From Pseudorhodoplanes sinuspersici (GTDB taxonomy: Bacteria > Pseudomonadota > Alphaproteobacteria > Rhizobiales > Xanthobacteraceae), in contig NZ_CP021112.1 of the NCBI RefSeq assembly GCF_002119765.1, forward strand, positions 5,822,501 to 5,886,500: 64,000 bases of DNA. The letters run 5' to 3'. Below the pieces are notes generated by a model. It had not been told where the DNA came from. It saw only the letters and a program-made list of their open reading frames with translations, and made no database searches. Position 1 is the stretch's first letter; each line of letters starts with the position of its first letter. This document shows positions 33,525-42,875 of this stretch, in pieces. The position numbers were made by a program, and so were the translations under genes.

Positions 33525-34886
33525 TCAACCGGGCGGCACAAGGCCAACCTGCGTCAGTATGGCCGCCTGTTTCGACGCCACCTGAGCTACAGAGAAATTT
33601 TCTATCGCCTCATTGAAAAGTTGGTGGAAATTCAGTTCAGCGTGCAGGTGCAGAAATACACCGCCGAGCCCGATGGCGGCGCGGTCCATGAATACGAATT
33701 CACGGGGCACGCGCACCGGCCCCTTTTCTTTCAGCGCCTGATGCACGCGGAAGGCTTCGCGCCGGCCATATTCGCCCGGTTTGACGCCATCGGCGATGCT
33801 GCGCACGCGATCGTCAAGCAGAGGACCGTAGATGAAGCGCGCCCAAATATTGAGGATATCGATCAATTCACGTGACAAACCTTTGAAGCCCCAGGTCTCG
33901 TAGGCGTGAACGACCTTGGCATCGTCGCCGTCGCGCAGACCATGATAGAGATCGACCACGCCGCCGACGAAACGCGGCGGGAAAATCCGGATACAGCCAT
34001 AATCGAGAAGATTGATTCCGCCCGGTTCGCCGTTCTCCTCGAACACGCTGTAATTGCCAAGATGCGGATCGCCGTGAATGACTCCGAAGCGGCTGAACGG
34101 AAACCACCATGCGGTGAACATTGCCCGGGCGATGCGGTTGCGATGCTCGAGCGATGCCTCCTTGTAGGTCAGCAGCTTGTTGCCTTCGAGCCAGTCGAGC
34201 GTCAGAAGCCGCGCTGTCGAAAGCTCGGGCCATACACGCGGCACATGGATCAAATCGGTCCCTGACAGCATCTCGCGATAAAGCGCGACGTGTTTCGCTT
34301 CACGCAAATAGTCCAGTTCCTCGCGAATGCGCTCGCCAATCTCCTTGTTGATCTCGCTGGTGTCGATCGCCGGCTCCATTCGGCGGTGCAGAGCGAACAG
34401 GAGCTTGAGCTGTTTGAGGTCGGCTTCGACCGCGGACTGCATGTCCGGATATTGCAGCTTGCATGCGAGTTGTGTGCCGTCATGCGCGCGCGCCTTATGC
34501 ACCTGCCCCAATGATGCAGCGGCCGCCGGCTTGTGCTCGAATTCGGCGAATTTGGATTGCCAGTCCGCGCCGAGTTCCGCCATCATGCGCCGCTTGACGA
34601 AAGCCCAGCCCATTGGTGGCGCTTCGCTCTGCAGTCTGGCCAGTTCGGCGACATATTCCTGCGGCAGCGCATCGGGAATGGTGGACAGAAGCTGCGCCAC
34701 CTTCATGATCGGGCCTTTCAGCCCGCCCAGTGCCGCTGCCAGTTGTGCCGCGTTTTTGGCCCGATCGAGATCAATACCGAAGAACCGTGCACCGGCGATC
34801 CGCGCTGCCACACCACCGACATCGGTTCCTACCCGCGCATAGCGCCGGGCGCGGGCTGAAAAGCGATTGGCTTCGGAATCCGTCAT
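33525..34886 (-). CDS. ABC1/UbiB-family atypical kinase
   Basis: 453 residues from ATG at 34886. The family motifs are all visible: GGLKGPIMKVAQLLS (KxGQ-like), AAAASLGQVHKARAHDG (Ala-rich loop), ACKLQYP (the lysine), VIHGDPHLGNY and NLLDYGC. The extra C-terminal helical part is normal. UbiB/ADCK relatives support ubiquinone synthesis or lipid handling and have ATPase activity; the specific role here is unknown. It is separate from the oxidase gene by 103 bases. Confidence 0.9.
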   Translation of the reverse strand: MTDSEANRFSARARRYARVGTDVGGVAARIAGARFFGIDLDRAKNAAQLAAALGGLKGPIMKVAQLLSTIPDALPQEYVAELARLQSEAPPMGWAFVKRRMMAELGADWQSKFAEFEHKPAAAASLGQVHKARAHDGTQLACKLQYPDMQSAVEADLKQLKLLFALHRRMEPAIDTSEINKEIGERIREELDYLREAKHVALYREMLSGTDLIHVPRVWPELSTARLLTLDWLEGNKLLTYKEASLEHRNRIARAMFTAWWFPFSRFGVIHGDPHLGNYSVFEENGEPGGINLLDYGCIRIFPPRFVGGVVDLYHGLRDGDDAKVVHAYETWGFKGLSRELIDILNIWARFIYGPLLDDRVRSIADGVKPGEYGRREAFRVHQALKEKGPVRVPREFVFMDRAAIGLGGVFLHLHAELNFHQLFNEAIENFSVAQVASKQAAILTQVGLVPPG

Positions 34887-34976
34887 GCAGGTCAAAGCTA
34901 GGTGCTCAGATCATGAAACGCCAGTCTCTGGAAAGCGATAGAGCGGCATGACAGAATGACGAAAATGGAGTCGGCC

Positions 34977-35729
34977 ATGCGCCAGATCGTCGCCCTGCTT
35001 GTTCTCGTCTTTCTCGGCTTCCCCTCGCAGGCTTCGGCTCAGGACGGTCCGCGGCTGTCACTGGCCGCGGTTCAGGCGTCGAAAGACTTCAAGGCCTACC
35101 TTGACAAAACGGCTAACGACAAAAACCAACTCGATCTGTCATCCCCACCCGGTTCGACATTATTCGCAGCGATCTTCGACACGAAGGCCGTCGAAGCCCT
35201 GCCACCACCGACAGGCCCCGATCTGCCATGGCTCTCGGAATGGCTCGGTGTTGCGGCCTCCAGCTATGTTGGCATTATTAACTTCAGTGCTGATCCCCGG
35301 GGCGAGCCATTGCAGAAGGCAGTGCAGGAAAACGTCGCCCGCTATGAAGACAATCTTTCAGTCGCGATGGATTTCCTGCTGCGATTGATGCCGCGGATGG
35401 CCATTGCCGCCGATGCCTTCATGGAATCGCTGCCGGAAAAGGATCGCAATCTGCCGGCGCGGCAACAGGGCATGGCGCAGGTGCGTAACGGTTATATGCA
35501 GACCGTGACAGGCGCTATCACCTTCATTGGCGGCAGCCCGAAGGCGGACAATTCGCGGCTGCTTGCAAAGGCGCTGCGGGACACGGTCGATGTCTGGAGC
35601 AAACGCGCCAACGCCGAGGAACGGACCCAGTTCCTATCACAATTGGCGCAAGCTCGCACAGGCGCCAAGGATTCCACCGTCGACGATCATTTGATCGCAG
35701 TTTCAACCGCTATTGCCGCGATTCAATAA
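34977..35729 (+). CDS. Secreted protein of unknown function
   Basis: 250 residues from ATG at 34977, preceded by GGAGTCGGCC. A signal peptide (hydrophobic 4-17) is cleaved near SQASAQ. The mature protein is mostly helical, with no motif I recognise. A stretch AKALRDTVDVWSKRANAEER occurs near the C-terminus. It is convergent with the hydroxybutyrate dehydrogenase gene, 15 bases apart. Probably periplasmic. Confidence 0.75.
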   Translation: MRQIVALLVLVFLGFPSQASAQDGPRLSLAAVQASKDFKAYLDKTANDKNQLDLSSPPGSTLFAAIFDTKAVEALPPPTGPDLPWLSEWLGVAASSYVGIINFSADPRGEPLQKAVQENVARYEDNLSVAMDFLLRLMPRMAIAADAFMESLPEKDRNLPARQQGMAQVRNGYMQTVTGAITFIGGSPKADNSRLLAKALRDTVDVWSKRANAEERTQFLSQLAQARTGAKDSTVDDHLIAVSTAIAAIQ

Positions 35730-35744
35730 TCACCAGTCGCCCCA

Positions 35745-36527
35745 CTACTGCGCCGTCCAACCGCCATCAACACCGATGGATTGTCCGCGGATCTGCGCCG
35801 CGGCATCCGAACACAGAAACACCGCGACACCGCCGAGTTGTTCGGGCGTCACGAATTCGAGGGATGGCTGCTTTTCACCTAACAATTCGAGCTTGGCTTT
35901 CTCGACCGAGATGCCCTCGTTCGCTGCACGCGCGTCGATCTGCTTTTGCACCAGCGGCGTCAGCACCCAACCGGGACAAATCGCATTGCACGTCACCCCC
36001 GTCTTTGCGGTTTCCAGCGCAACGACCTTGGTCAGACCAACCAGGCCGTGTTTCGAGGCCACATAGGCGACCTTCTCGGCGCTGGCAACAAGACCATGCG
36101 CGCTGGCAATGTTGATGATCCGCCCCCAATTGCGATCCAGCATCTGCGGCAAGGCTGCGCGAGTGGCATGGAAGGATGACGATAGGTTGATCGCGATCAC
36201 CGCATCCCATTTCTCGGGCGGAAAATTCTGGATCGGCGCGACGTGCTGAATGCCGGCATTGTTGACCAGGATATCGACATGGCCGAGCTCCGAGGTTGCG
36301 TGTTGCACCATCTTTTCGATCTCGGCCGGCTTTGACATATCCGCCGGTGAATAGACCGCGCGGACCATGCATTCACTCTCGATGCCTGTGCGCAGCTTTT
36401 CGATCTCGCCGGAGTCGCCGAAGCCGTTCATGACGATGTCGGCGCCAGCACCCGCCAGCGCCCGCGCGATGCCAAGTCCAATGCCTGAGGTCGAACCAGT
36501 AACAATGGCGACTTTGTTCTTCAGCAT
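35745..36527 (-). CDS. bdhA: 3-hydroxybutyrate dehydrogenase (SDR)
   Basis: 260 residues from ATG at 36527, with GGAG 8 bases upstream; longer frames to 36632 are rejected for lack of support. GSTSGIGLGIA opens the Rossmann fold, NNAGIQHVAPI follows, then S-Y-K (YVASK). The C-terminal TPLVQKQI and LEFVTPEQLGG pattern is that of D-beta-hydroxybutyrate dehydrogenases of rhizobia. It oxidises 3-hydroxybutyrate to acetoacetate in polyhydroxybutyrate turnover. No partner gene is adjacent. Confidence 0.9.
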   Translation of the reverse strand: MLKNKVAIVTGSTSGIGLGIARALAGAGADIVMNGFGDSGEIEKLRTGIESECMVRAVYSPADMSKPAEIEKMVQHATSELGHVDILVNNAGIQHVAPIQNFPPEKWDAVIAINLSSSFHATRAALPQMLDRNWGRIINIASAHGLVASAEKVAYVASKHGLVGLTKVVALETAKTGVTCNAICPGWVLTPLVQKQIDARAANEGISVEKAKLELLGEKQPSLEFVTPEQLGGVAVFLCSDAAAQIRGQSIGVDGGWTAQ

Positions 36528-36682
36528 GTCGTAAATCTCCATGGGCGAGCCGATCTTGCTCATGATCGAAATCACGTCCCGTGTCATTTGAAAACATCTC
36601 CATTCGGAGAACAGCCATTCAGGCTGACACACAATTGCCGTGCCGAGTGACTATCCGGCGTCGGCAATCTTTGGAGATTCGT

Positions 36683-37387
36683 ATGAGCCATCGTCTATCT
36701 GCCGCCTTCATCGTACTTTGTCTCGCCTGCACGGGCGCTTCTGCGCAGCAAAACACGGCGCGTGTTCCGAGCATCAGCGTGCAGGGCGAGGGCCGCGTCG
36801 ATACCGCGCCCGACCATGCTAAACTGACCGCCGAAGTCGTGACTCGCGGCAAGACACTGGAAGCGACAACGGCAGCGCATCGCGAGCGCGCGACCAAGGC
36901 CGACGGTATCCTGCGCGGCATGGAGAATGACGGATTGAAAATCGAACACGCGACATTCCGTCTCGACCAGAGCCGGCTGCCCGCGCCTCCCGGACAGAAG
37001 CAGCCAGAGCCAGAATATGAAGCGGTGACATCGTTCTCGCTCAAAACGGATCGCGTGGCTTCGATCGACCAACTCGTCACTGCCATTGCCGACAGCGGGC
37101 TGTTCGAAATCCAGAATCTGCGATTTGGCATTGAAGAAAAAAATCCGGCCATTGCCGCCGCCCGACGCGATGCCGTCGCCGACGCCCGCGAGCGCGCCAA
37201 GACCTATGCCGAAGCTGCCGGCCAGCAACTCGGTGAAGTGCTGGAAATGTCCGACAATTCGGCGCGTCCTATGCGCGACATGGCCGCGCCGATGGCCATG
37301 CGTGCCAGTATGAAGGTCTCGCCGCCGGAGACGCTGTCTGTCACGGCGATGATCAACATGACCTGGCGAATCGTGCCTGCGCCGTAA
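36683..37387 (+). CDS. SIMPL/DUF541-domain periplasmic protein
   Basis: 234 residues from ATG at 36683, with GGAG upstream. A signal peptide ends at GASAQQ. The mature part contains VPSISVQGEGRVDTAPDHAKL, the start of the SIMPL domain, and a C-terminal VSPPETLSVTAMINMTWRI strand. Family members such as YggE of E. coli reduce oxidative stress in the periplasm. Divergent from bdhA. Confidence 0.9.
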   Translation: MSHRLSAAFIVLCLACTGASAQQNTARVPSISVQGEGRVDTAPDHAKLTAEVVTRGKTLEATTAAHRERATKADGILRGMENDGLKIEHATFRLDQSRLPAPPGQKQPEPEYEAVTSFSLKTDRVASIDQLVTAIADSGLFEIQNLRFGIEEKNPAIAAARRDAVADARERAKTYAEAAGQQLGEVLEMSDNSARPMRDMAAPMAMRASMKVSPPETLSVTAMINMTWRIVPAP

Positions 37388-37410
37388 GCGGCGCGGCCAT
37401 TCTCCCAATG

Positions 37411-39306
37411 TCAGGACGCTGTGCGGTCCAATTCCTCCAGCTCAGTGATTAGGCGGTCGACGACGCCGAGGCCGCCATTCCAGAAATCGGGGTCGCGAGC
37501 ATCGAGGCCAAAGGGGGCAAGAAGCTCCGAATGGTGCTTGGTTCCACCCGCCGCGAGCATGGCTAAGTACCTGTCTGCAAAGCCGGATTCGGCCTTTTCG
37601 TAGACCGCATAGAGCGAGTTCACAAGGCAGTCGCCGAAGGCATAGGCATATACGTAGAAAGGCGAATGTACGAAGTGAGGAATATAGCTCCAGAACACCT
37701 CATAGCCTTCTTTCAGCTCGATTGACGGGCCGAGGCTCTCCTTCTGCACCTCCAGCCAGATCTCGCCGATCCGCTCGGCCGTGAGCTCCCCGTGCTTGCG
37801 CTCGGTATGGACCCGCCGCTCGAACGTATAGAAGGCGATCTGCCGGACCACCGTATTGATCATGTCCTCGACCTTGGACGCGAGCATCGCCTTGCGTTCG
37901 AGGGGATTATCGATCGTCGCCAGCAGCCGCTTGAAGGTCAGCATCTCGCCGAACACGCTTGCCGTCTCGGCCAGCGTCAGCGGCGTCGGCGCCATCAGCG
38001 GACCGTTCGGCGCCGCCAGCACTTGATGCACCCCATGGCCAAGCTCGTGCGCCAGCGTCATCACGTCACGCGGCTTGCCCTGGTAATTGAGCAGCACATA
38101 CGGATGCGCCGACGGCACGGTCGGATGGGCAAAAGCACCGGGCGCCTTGCCCGGCCGCACCGGCGCGTCGATCCAGCGATCGTCAAAGAAGCGCTGCGCG
38201 ATCTGTGCCATCACCGGCGAGAACGCGCCATAGGCCGACAGCACCGTCTCGCGCGCATCCGGCCAGCGGATCGTGCGCATCGGCACCGCCGGCAGCGGCG
38301 CATTGCGATCCCAATGCGGCAGCCGCTCCTTGCCGAACCATTTCGCCTTCAATGCGTAATAGCGGTGCGACAAGCGCGGATAGGCCGCCTGCACCGACGA
38401 GACCAGCGCATCCACGACTTCGCGCTCGACCCGGTTCGACAGATGCCGCGCATCGGCGACATCGGCAAAACCGCGCCAGCGATCGGAAATGTCCTTGTCC
38501 TTCGCCAGCGTGTTGGTGATCAGCGAGAAAACCCGCACATTGTCCTTGAATGTGACGGCGAGCGCTTCAGCCGCGCTCTTGCGCTTCTTTTCATCGGAGT
38601 CCTGCAGCAGGCTCAGGGTCGGCTCAACCGCCAGTTCCTGCCCGTCAACCTTGAAGCGCAGCGCCGAGATCGTTTCATCAAACAGACGATTCCACGCCGA
38701 GTAACCGCTGACCGACTTTTCATGGAAAAGCTGCTCGATCCGGTCTTCGAGCTGATAGGGTTTTTCCTTCCGCAGATCCTCGATCCAGGGCCGGTAATGG
38801 CCGAGCACCGGATCCTGCATCGCCTTTTCGATCGCGGCATCGTCAACGCGATTGAGTTCAAGCGTGAAGAACAGAAGATGCAGCGAGATTGCGGTGATGC
38901 GCTCCTGCACGTCGCCATAAAATTTCGCGATAGTCGGATCGGCGGTGTTGCCGGCGTAAACCAGCCCGGCAAACGACATCAGCCGGCCGAGCAAATCCTC
39001 GATCGCTTCGTAGCGGCGGATCGGTTCGACCAGCGACTGGCCGGGCTTCGCACTTTTGGCGAGATCATCCAGCCGGCCCTTATACGACTTCTCGAAAGCG
39101 ATGCATTCGGCTTCCGCCTTGTCGAGATCGCGCTTGAATTCGGGCGCGTCGATCGATGGGTAAAGATCGGCCAGATTCCATTCCGGCAAAGGACCGAGGT
39201 CGACAGCCAGTTTTTCGCCTGGTTTGACAGCGTCGCTTGATTTGCTGGCGTCGCTTGGCTTTGCACCAGCTTTCTTTGACTTTGCTGCGGCGGCTGGTTT
39301 GGACAT
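37411..39306 (-). CDS. pepF: Oligoendopeptidase F (M3 family)
   Basis: 631 residues. The zinc site is HELGH (420-424) with E447 as third ligand (LAETAS), and the following HEASVFGE-like helix is intact. The N-terminus starts with a low-complexity Lys/Ala/Ser tract (about 2-30), which is longer than in Bacillus enzymes. It degrades oligopeptides of 7-17 residues in the cytoplasm. Its stop faces the SIMPL gene. Confidence 0.94.
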   Translation of the reverse strand: MSKPAAAAKSKKAGAKPSDASKSSDAVKPGEKLAVDLGPLPEWNLADLYPSIDAPEFKRDLDKAEAECIAFEKSYKGRLDDLAKSAKPGQSLVEPIRRYEAIEDLLGRLMSFAGLVYAGNTADPTIAKFYGDVQERITAISLHLLFFTLELNRVDDAAIEKAMQDPVLGHYRPWIEDLRKEKPYQLEDRIEQLFHEKSVSGYSAWNRLFDETISALRFKVDGQELAVEPTLSLLQDSDEKKRKSAAEALAVTFKDNVRVFSLITNTLAKDKDISDRWRGFADVADARHLSNRVEREVVDALVSSVQAAYPRLSHRYYALKAKWFGKERLPHWDRNAPLPAVPMRTIRWPDARETVLSAYGAFSPVMAQIAQRFFDDRWIDAPVRPGKAPGAFAHPTVPSAHPYVLLNYQGKPRDVMTLAHELGHGVHQVLAAPNGPLMAPTPLTLAETASVFGEMLTFKRLLATIDNPLERKAMLASKVEDMINTVVRQIAFYTFERRVHTERKHGELTAERIGEIWLEVQKESLGPSIELKEGYEVFWSYIPHFVHSPFYVYAYAFGDCLVNSLYAVYEKAESGFADRYLAMLAAGGTKHHSELLAPFGLDARDPDFWNGGLGVVDRLITELEELDRTAS

Positions 39307-39514
39307 GGTCGGGATGCGCTCGCTGACGGGCTCTTTGCGGGGGTTGCCAACATATCGCCTCTTAGGCCGCGCTCCGCAACCGCATTGCGGAGAAAATCAT
39401 TCTTCGCACAAGCGTCATGCGCTTCAAAAAGCCGAAACATTCGCGTAGTTTCCGCCGCCTTGCGGCCTGAACGGCTGCTTTCCCAAGGATTAGTTCGAAT
39501 TAAGGACGCTTTGC

Positions 39515-41863
39515 ATGAACCGCAAAGAACGACGCGCCGCGCAGAAACGAGGCAGCCCCACCGCCTCCCCCATGGCGGCGACGCTTGCTTCGGCCTTCCG
39601 GGCCCATCAGGCGGGGCACCGGGCCGACGCCGAGCGGTTGTATCGTGACGTCCTGATGACGGAGCCGGGCAACGCGGCGGCGTTGCACCTCCTCGGCGCA
39701 CTCCTGCACCAGAGCGGCCGCACGCGTGAAGGGCTCTCGCTGATCGGCCAGGCTGTCGCCATTGAACCACTCAATGCCGATTACCAATACAATTTCGGAT
39801 TGATCCTTGCGAGCGCCGGACGGCTGGACGAAGCCGCCTCGCATTTGCAGAAAGCACTTGTTCTCAATCCAAAATACGCCGCGGCACATTTCGAGCTTGG
39901 GCGCCTGCATGCACAGGGAGCACGCTGGCCAGAAGCCGCCGCAAGCTTCCGGCAGGCGCTGACCTTGAAGCCGAACGATGCTGCAACCCTCAACAATCTC
40001 GGCATGGTGCTGCGGGAACAAGGACAACTTGCCGAAGCCACGACACTATGGCAGCGCGCCATCTCGGCAGCCTCGTCATATCCGCTCGCGCACATGAATC
40101 TCGGCCTCGCCTATCAGGCACAGGGAAAGGCCGACGACGCCATCGCCAGCCTCAATCGCGCGCTCGAACTTGCGCCCGGCAATGCCGAGGTGACACACAA
40201 CCTTGCCGTTGCATTGCTGAATCATGGCCAGCACGAGCAGGCGTTGCAGACCATCATGCGCAGCCTCGACAAATCAGCAAGCGCTGAACTGCGCGCCCTG
40301 TTCGTCACCTGCCTCACCACGATGCCGCGTGTTCCAGCGGAGGATCGTATCCGCAATCTCGCGGCACGCGCGCTCGTCGAGGGATGGTCACGCCCCGATC
40401 AGCTTGCGTCCATCGCCACTACCATTCTGAAAAACAATCCGATTATGTCCAGAGCCGTTGCGCTGGTGAACCAGCATTGGCCGCGACCGGTGCCGGTGCA
40501 AGAGATGCTCGGCCCGGGCGGCCTTGCGGTCATCGCACAGGACGAGCTTCTGGCCGCCCTCCTTCAGTCCGCGCCGGTCGCCGATATCGAACTGGAGCGT
40601 GTCCTGGCGGGACTGCGCTTCGCGTTGCTGGCGGACGCGCGCCAGAGCGATGGCATTGCAAGCGCCGAAAAGGTCGTGCGCCTGTCGGCTGCATTGGCGC
40701 AGCAATGCTTCCTCAATGGCTATGTCTGGGTGCAGTCGGAGGATGAAGCCAACCACGTGCGCGAGTTGCAAAAAGCGGTCACGGCGGCACTCGAAAATAA
40801 ACAACCGGTCGCGCCGCAGTGGCTGACATCGATTGCCGCTTATGTCCCGCTTCATGCGTTGCCGATCGCCGGGCAATTGTCGAAACAAACTGTAGGCGAG
40901 CCGCTGACACTGCTGCTGGATCGGCAGATCAAGGAACCGGCGGAGGAAGCGGCTCTGCGTCCGTCGATCCAGATCATCGCCAAGCCCAGCGATACCAAAA
41001 CAAGCGATGCACCGGACGATACGCCAGCGCCCCGCTGGACAGCGGTGACGCCGCAACGACCCATATCCGTCGAAGCGTATCTCCGACGCGGGTTTCCGGA
41101 CGCGGATGTCCGGACGTCCGACAAAAACGAACCGTTTGATATTCTCATCGCCGATTGCGGCACCGGGCAATCGGCGATCGAGATGGCCGCCCGTCATGCC
41201 GGATCGAATATGCTGGCGATTGATCCGAACGCAGCCAATCTGGCTTATGCAGCCCGTCAGGCTCGGCGGTTGGGTCAATCAGCGATCGGTTTCGCGGTTT
41301 GTGACGATCTCAGTTCGGTCAAGCAAAGCTTCGATGTGATCGATGCCACTGGCGCGATGAGCAAAGCTGCAAATGCTGAACAGACGCTTGTAATGCTCAC
41401 ATCTCTGCTGCGGACCGGCGGCTTCATGCGTGTCGGCATTCAGGGCGAAAATCTGCGCCGGGCGATCAAAAGCGGTCAGGATTTTGTCCGCAGCGGCAAT
41501 TATCAATCCGACCAAGACGGCATTCGTCTGCTGCGGCAAAATATTCTGAAATTATCGGAAGGGCATCCCGCCCGCATTCTGTCGCAGCGCGTGGAATTCT
41601 ATACCACGGCGACATGCCGCGACCTTCTTTTCCGCCTTCAGGAGCCGACAGTGACGCTTGCGAATGCCGCAATGCTGCTGACGAAGGCCGGGCTTGCCGT
41701 CATCGGCTTCGATATCGATACGCGTATCGGCGATCGATACCGCGCTCGCTTTCCGCAAGATCCCCGCATGACCAACTTTGCCAATTGGCAATCGCTGGAA
41801 AGCGGAGAACCGGACATGGCGGCGATGAGCTACAATGTGTGGGTGCAGAAGATCTCCAGTTGA
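39515..41863 (+). CDS. TPR-repeat protein fused to a methyltransferase-like domain
   Basis: 782 residues. About six tetratricopeptide repeats lie in 25-250, with consensus-like runs (AAAHFELGRLHAQGARWPEAA, LAHMNLGLAYQAQGKADDA). A less defined helical region (about 270-510) follows. From about 535 a class I SAM-methyltransferase fold appears: FDILIADCGTGQSAIEMA, then LAIDPNAANLAYAARQARRLG. Motif I reads CGTGQ rather than the usual GCGTG, and the acidic end of strand 2 is D (AIDPN). It resembles TPR-methyltransferases in Rhizobiales of unknown substrate. Probably cytoplasmic. Single gene. Confidence 0.75.
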   Translation: MNRKERRAAQKRGSPTASPMAATLASAFRAHQAGHRADAERLYRDVLMTEPGNAAALHLLGALLHQSGRTREGLSLIGQAVAIEPLNADYQYNFGLILASAGRLDEAASHLQKALVLNPKYAAAHFELGRLHAQGARWPEAAASFRQALTLKPNDAATLNNLGMVLREQGQLAEATTLWQRAISAASSYPLAHMNLGLAYQAQGKADDAIASLNRALELAPGNAEVTHNLAVALLNHGQHEQALQTIMRSLDKSASAELRALFVTCLTTMPRVPAEDRIRNLAARALVEGWSRPDQLASIATTILKNNPIMSRAVALVNQHWPRPVPVQEMLGPGGLAVIAQDELLAALLQSAPVADIELERVLAGLRFALLADARQSDGIASAEKVVRLSAALAQQCFLNGYVWVQSEDEANHVRELQKAVTAALENKQPVAPQWLTSIAAYVPLHALPIAGQLSKQTVGEPLTLLLDRQIKEPAEEAALRPSIQIIAKPSDTKTSDAPDDTPAPRWTAVTPQRPISVEAYLRRGFPDADVRTSDKNEPFDILIADCGTGQSAIEMAARHAGSNMLAIDPNAANLAYAARQARRLGQSAIGFAVCDDLSSVKQSFDVIDATGAMSKAANAEQTLVMLTSLLRTGGFMRVGIQGENLRRAIKSGQDFVRSGNYQSDQDGIRLLRQNILKLSEGHPARILSQRVEFYTTATCRDLLFRLQEPTVTLANAAMLLTKAGLAVIGFDIDTRIGDRYRARFPQDPRMTNFANWQSLESGEPDMAAMSYNVWVQKISS

Positions 41864-41914
41864 GAACTACGGAACCCACCAGCTAGAATGGTCAAATATT
41901 TTCAGGAAGTTTTG

Positions 41915-41949
41915 TTGCCGATCCATTGAATGTAATTTATAGGTTACAT
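41915..41949 (+). promoter_or_regulatory. Promoter and operator of the toxin-antitoxin genes
   Basis: TTGCCG (41915-41920) and TATAGG (41938-41943) are spaced by 17 bases. ATGTAA/TTACAT arms (41930-41935, 41944-41949) cover the -10 box, as expected for autorepression by the antitoxin. Transcription would start very near the ATG at 41952, so the toxin mRNA may be leaderless. Found by eye. Confidence 0.5.
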
Positions 41950-41951
41950 AT

Positions 41952-42260
41952 ATGGCTGACACAGCCTTTGATGTCCGGGTAACCGAGGAATACAGAAAAT
42001 GGTATGCGGGGATACGCGACATTGAAGCTAGGGCGCGTATCCGGACGAGACTTCGCCGATTGTCGTTAGGCAATCCCGGCCAAACGAGGCCGGTTGGCGA
42101 GGGCGTGAGCGAACTCAAGATTGATTACGGCCCCGGCTATCGGATCTACTACGTAAAGCGCGGCAAAGTGATCTATCTTCTGCTCTTCGGTGGCACCAAG
42201 AAAACACAGCAAAATGACATTCGAACCGCGCTGGAACTGGCGAGACTATTGAAAGAATAA
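41952..42260 (+). CDS. RelE/ParE-superfamily (HigB-like) toxin
   Basis: 102 residues of the small RelE fold. VTEEYRKWYAGI leads to RIRTRLRRLSLGNPG, ELKIDYGPGYRIYYV, then KVIYLLLFGGTKKTQQNDI. This is the pattern of the 'addiction module killer' group. Members cut ribosome-bound mRNA. The toxin comes first, as in HigBA, and there is no ribosome site before it. The antitoxin starts 4 bases after its stop. Confidence 0.9.
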   Translation: MADTAFDVRVTEEYRKWYAGIRDIEARARIRTRLRRLSLGNPGQTRPVGEGVSELKIDYGPGYRIYYVKRGKVIYLLLFGGTKKTQQNDIRTALELARLLKE

Positions 42261-42264
42261 AACC

Positions 42265-42627
42265 ATGGCATTGAAAACATATCCTTGGGACCCCGTCGAC
42301 GAACTCACATCTGAAAAAGAGATTCAGGCTTATCTGGCAGCCGCCTTAGAGGATGGCGATCCTGCTCTCGTCGTTGCGGTGATCGGCGACATTGCAAGAG
42401 CGCGCGGCATGGGCAAGGTGGCCAAGGACGTCGGCGTGTCGCGCGAGGCTCTCTACAAATCGTTGAGCCCGTCAGGCAATCCAGGCTTCATTACGATGAT
42501 GAAAGTTGCAGAAGCGGTCGGACTTAAGTTTACAGTGCAGCCTGCCAAACGCCGACGGCGTTCCACGCCGGCTCTTCGCGCAAAAAAAACAACAGCTCCC
42601 AAACGACGGCGGCTGAAGGCTGGCTAG
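42265..42627 (+). CDS. Putative addiction-module antidote protein (HigA-like)
   Basis: 120 residues. The helix-turn-helix (about 47-80: GMGKVAKDVGVSREALYKSL) is typical of the antidote group that accompanies these toxins. It ends in a very basic Lys/Arg-rich tail (about 92-120), unusual compared with the usual 95-100 residues. It should neutralise the toxin and repress the operon. Followed closely by repeats. Confidence 0.88.
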   Translation: MALKTYPWDPVDELTSEKEIQAYLAAALEDGDPALVVAVIGDIARARGMGKVAKDVGVSREALYKSLSPSGNPGFITMMKVAEAVGLKFTVQPAKRRRRSTPALRAKKTTAPKRRRLKAG

Positions 42628-42693
42628 TGTCCTGAAACCGAAGTTCGCATGATTATGCCGCCCCTCTTTTGCGAACTTCGGATTCAGGACACT
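42626..42693. repeat. Long imperfect hairpin element at the end of the antitoxin gene
   Basis: AGTGTCCTGAAACCGAAG and TTCGGATTCAGGACACT form a stem of about 24 bp with one mismatch and a 20-base loop. It begins at the antitoxin stop. It could be the transcription end or a dispersed repeat; there is no U-tract. Confidence 0.6.
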
Positions 42694-42709
42694 CGCAACA
42701 TATTGATTT

Positions 42710-42784
42710 TAGTGTGGTTAGGATCGGAAGTCCGCTTGGCGAGGGTGCAGCAACAATGAAGCGGATTTCCGATCCACCACACTA
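42710..42784. repeat. Second inverted-repeat element before the response-regulator gene
   Basis: TAGTGTGGTTAGGATCGGAA (42710-42729) faces TTCCGATCCACCACACTA (42767-42784), with a 2-base offset, and AGTCCGCTT/AAGCGGATT adds to the stem. It directly follows the 42626 element. The two palindromes plus the toxin-antitoxin pair suggest that the spot is a hot place for insertions. Confidence 0.6.
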
Positions 42785-42790
42785 GTCGCC

Positions 42791-42813
42791 TCACTTAACA
42801 CCCTGTTAAGTGA
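42791..42813. promoter_or_regulatory. Perfect 10-bp hairpin/palindrome upstream of the NtrC-type gene
   Basis: TCACTTAACA-CCC-TGTTAAGTGA lies 63 bases before the ATG at 42876. It could be an operator for the gene or a hairpin that ends upstream transcripts. No -24/-12 promoter was seen here. Confidence 0.4.
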
Positions 42814-42875
42814 AACTGCCGACACTGCCCCGAAACGGCACAACCATGCCGCGGTTCAGCGTGTCGGGAGATTTC

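Noticed and set aside
37792-39240. Plus-strand frame of 482 codons over pepF
   Set aside because: Antisense to an intact M3 peptidase; no motif.
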